Below are positions 4,923-5,321 of a stretch of 5,321 nucleotides of DNA, piece by piece. This stretch comes from an uncultured Phycisphaerales bacterium. GTDB lineage: Bacteria > Planctomycetota > Phycisphaerae > Phycisphaerales > UBA1924. Every line of letters begins with the position of its first letter. Position 1 is the stretch's first letter. The notes under the pieces are model-generated. The model was given only the letters and a program-made list of their open reading frames with translations, was not told where the DNA came from and made no database searches. Where the stretch lies: positions 1 to 5,321 of the forward strand of contig CALMQD010000094.1 in NCBI GenBank assembly GCA_937871415.1, read 5' to 3'. The position numbers and the translations under genes were made by a program.

Positions 4923-5321
4923 TCACAGCGCTTCGATGCGCCGGCGCGTCTCCTGCTCGCGCAGGTCGTGGAACAACTCGGCCAGTTCGCCCGCGAGAAT
5001 CGTGCGCAGCGGGTATTCCCCCGGCAGCCGCTCATCGGCGACGATCCCGTCCTTGTACCGGTACGTCCGGATCTTCTCGCTGCGCTCGCCGGAGCCGATC
5101 TGAGCGCTGCGAGCGGCGCTGCGGGCCTCGTGCACCTTGCGGCGCTCGAGTTCGTAGACGCGCGCCATGAGCAGCCGGCGCGCCCGCTCTCGGTTCTGTT
5201 GCTGGCTCTTGCTCTCCTGCATCCGCACTTCGATGCCCGTGGGCCTGTGAAAGAGCTTGACGGCCGTTGCGACCTTGTTGACGTTCTGACCACCGGGGCC
5301 CTGCGCCGTGGTCACGTCTTC
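4923..5321 (-). CDS. prfA: Peptide chain release factor 1, C-terminal part (5' end outside window)
   Basis: The frame is open to the right edge and gives 133 residues starting E-D-V-T-T-A-Q. It contains GPGGQNVNK (8-16), whose GGQ loop enters the peptidyl-transferase centre and drives hydrolysis of peptidyl-tRNA; its Gln is the target of PrmC-type methylation in other bacteria. Then come [20 protein letters not shown], a basic helix with NRERARRLL, and [18 protein letters not shown]. The [12 protein letters not shown] stretch is typical of RF1; RF2 has WGSQIRSY here. The stop-codon tripeptide (PxT in RF1, SPF in RF2) lies outside the window, so RF1 rests on this tail. After it, RF1 usually has NFPQ..VTDHRI; this protein has [15 protein letters not shown], then a helical end closing RRRIEAL. 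The GTG at 5313-5315 is an internal valine, not the start. Confidence 0.85.
   Translation of the reverse strand, partial: EDVTTAQGPGGQNVNKVATAVKLFHRPTGIEVRMQESKSQQQNRERARRLLMARVYELERRKVHEARSAARSAQIGSGERSEKIRTYRYKDGIVADERLPGEYPLRTILAGELAELFHDLREQETRRRIEAL

Overview
This is a GC-rich bacterial window, and its content suggests a planctomycete, probably of class Phycisphaerae. That placement is an inference from memory: the UVR-motif protein (opening with an LDEWPYEPG segment), the compact sigma factor with a [11 protein letters not shown] recognition helix, and the release factor 1 tail all resemble planctomycete versions. No 16S or other firm marker is present. I see no mobile element, CRISPR array, tRNA or rRNA. 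The window looks like ordinary chromosome with genes on both strands.

Layout: (1) On the + strand, 1-726 is the 3' part of a CcoI/FixI-type copper P1B-ATPase. It overlaps by ATGA a 46-codon ccoS (723-863). Together they form the end of a cbb3-type cytochrome oxidase assembly cluster whose other genes would lie to the left. (2) On the - strand, convergent with ccoS, is pdxH, the FMN-dependent enzyme that makes PLP. (3) On the + strand, divergent from pdxH, is a stand-alone scoA-like CoA-transferase alpha subunit. It carries an extra segment of about 45 residues and has no beta-subunit gene beside it. (4) On the - strand, convergent with scoA, is an uncharacterised 273-residue protein ending in a UvrB/UvrC (UVR) motif. 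(5) 3404-3852 is a gene-free divergent intergenic region of about 450 bases with several inverted repeats. (6) On the + strand is a sigma-70 family factor without region 1.1, followed by two strong tandem stem-loops; the second is a classical intrinsic terminator. (7) On the - strand, running off the right edge, is the C-terminal part of a class I peptide chain release factor, most likely RF1.

Only ccoI-ccoS look like an operon; the other genes are single units facing alternate directions. The parts that ordinary annotation explains least are the structured leader before the sigma gene, the paired stem-loops after it, the altered -10 recognition helix of the sigma factor, and the inserted segment in the orphan CoA-transferase subunit. 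I found no clear sign of a wholly new multi-gene system.
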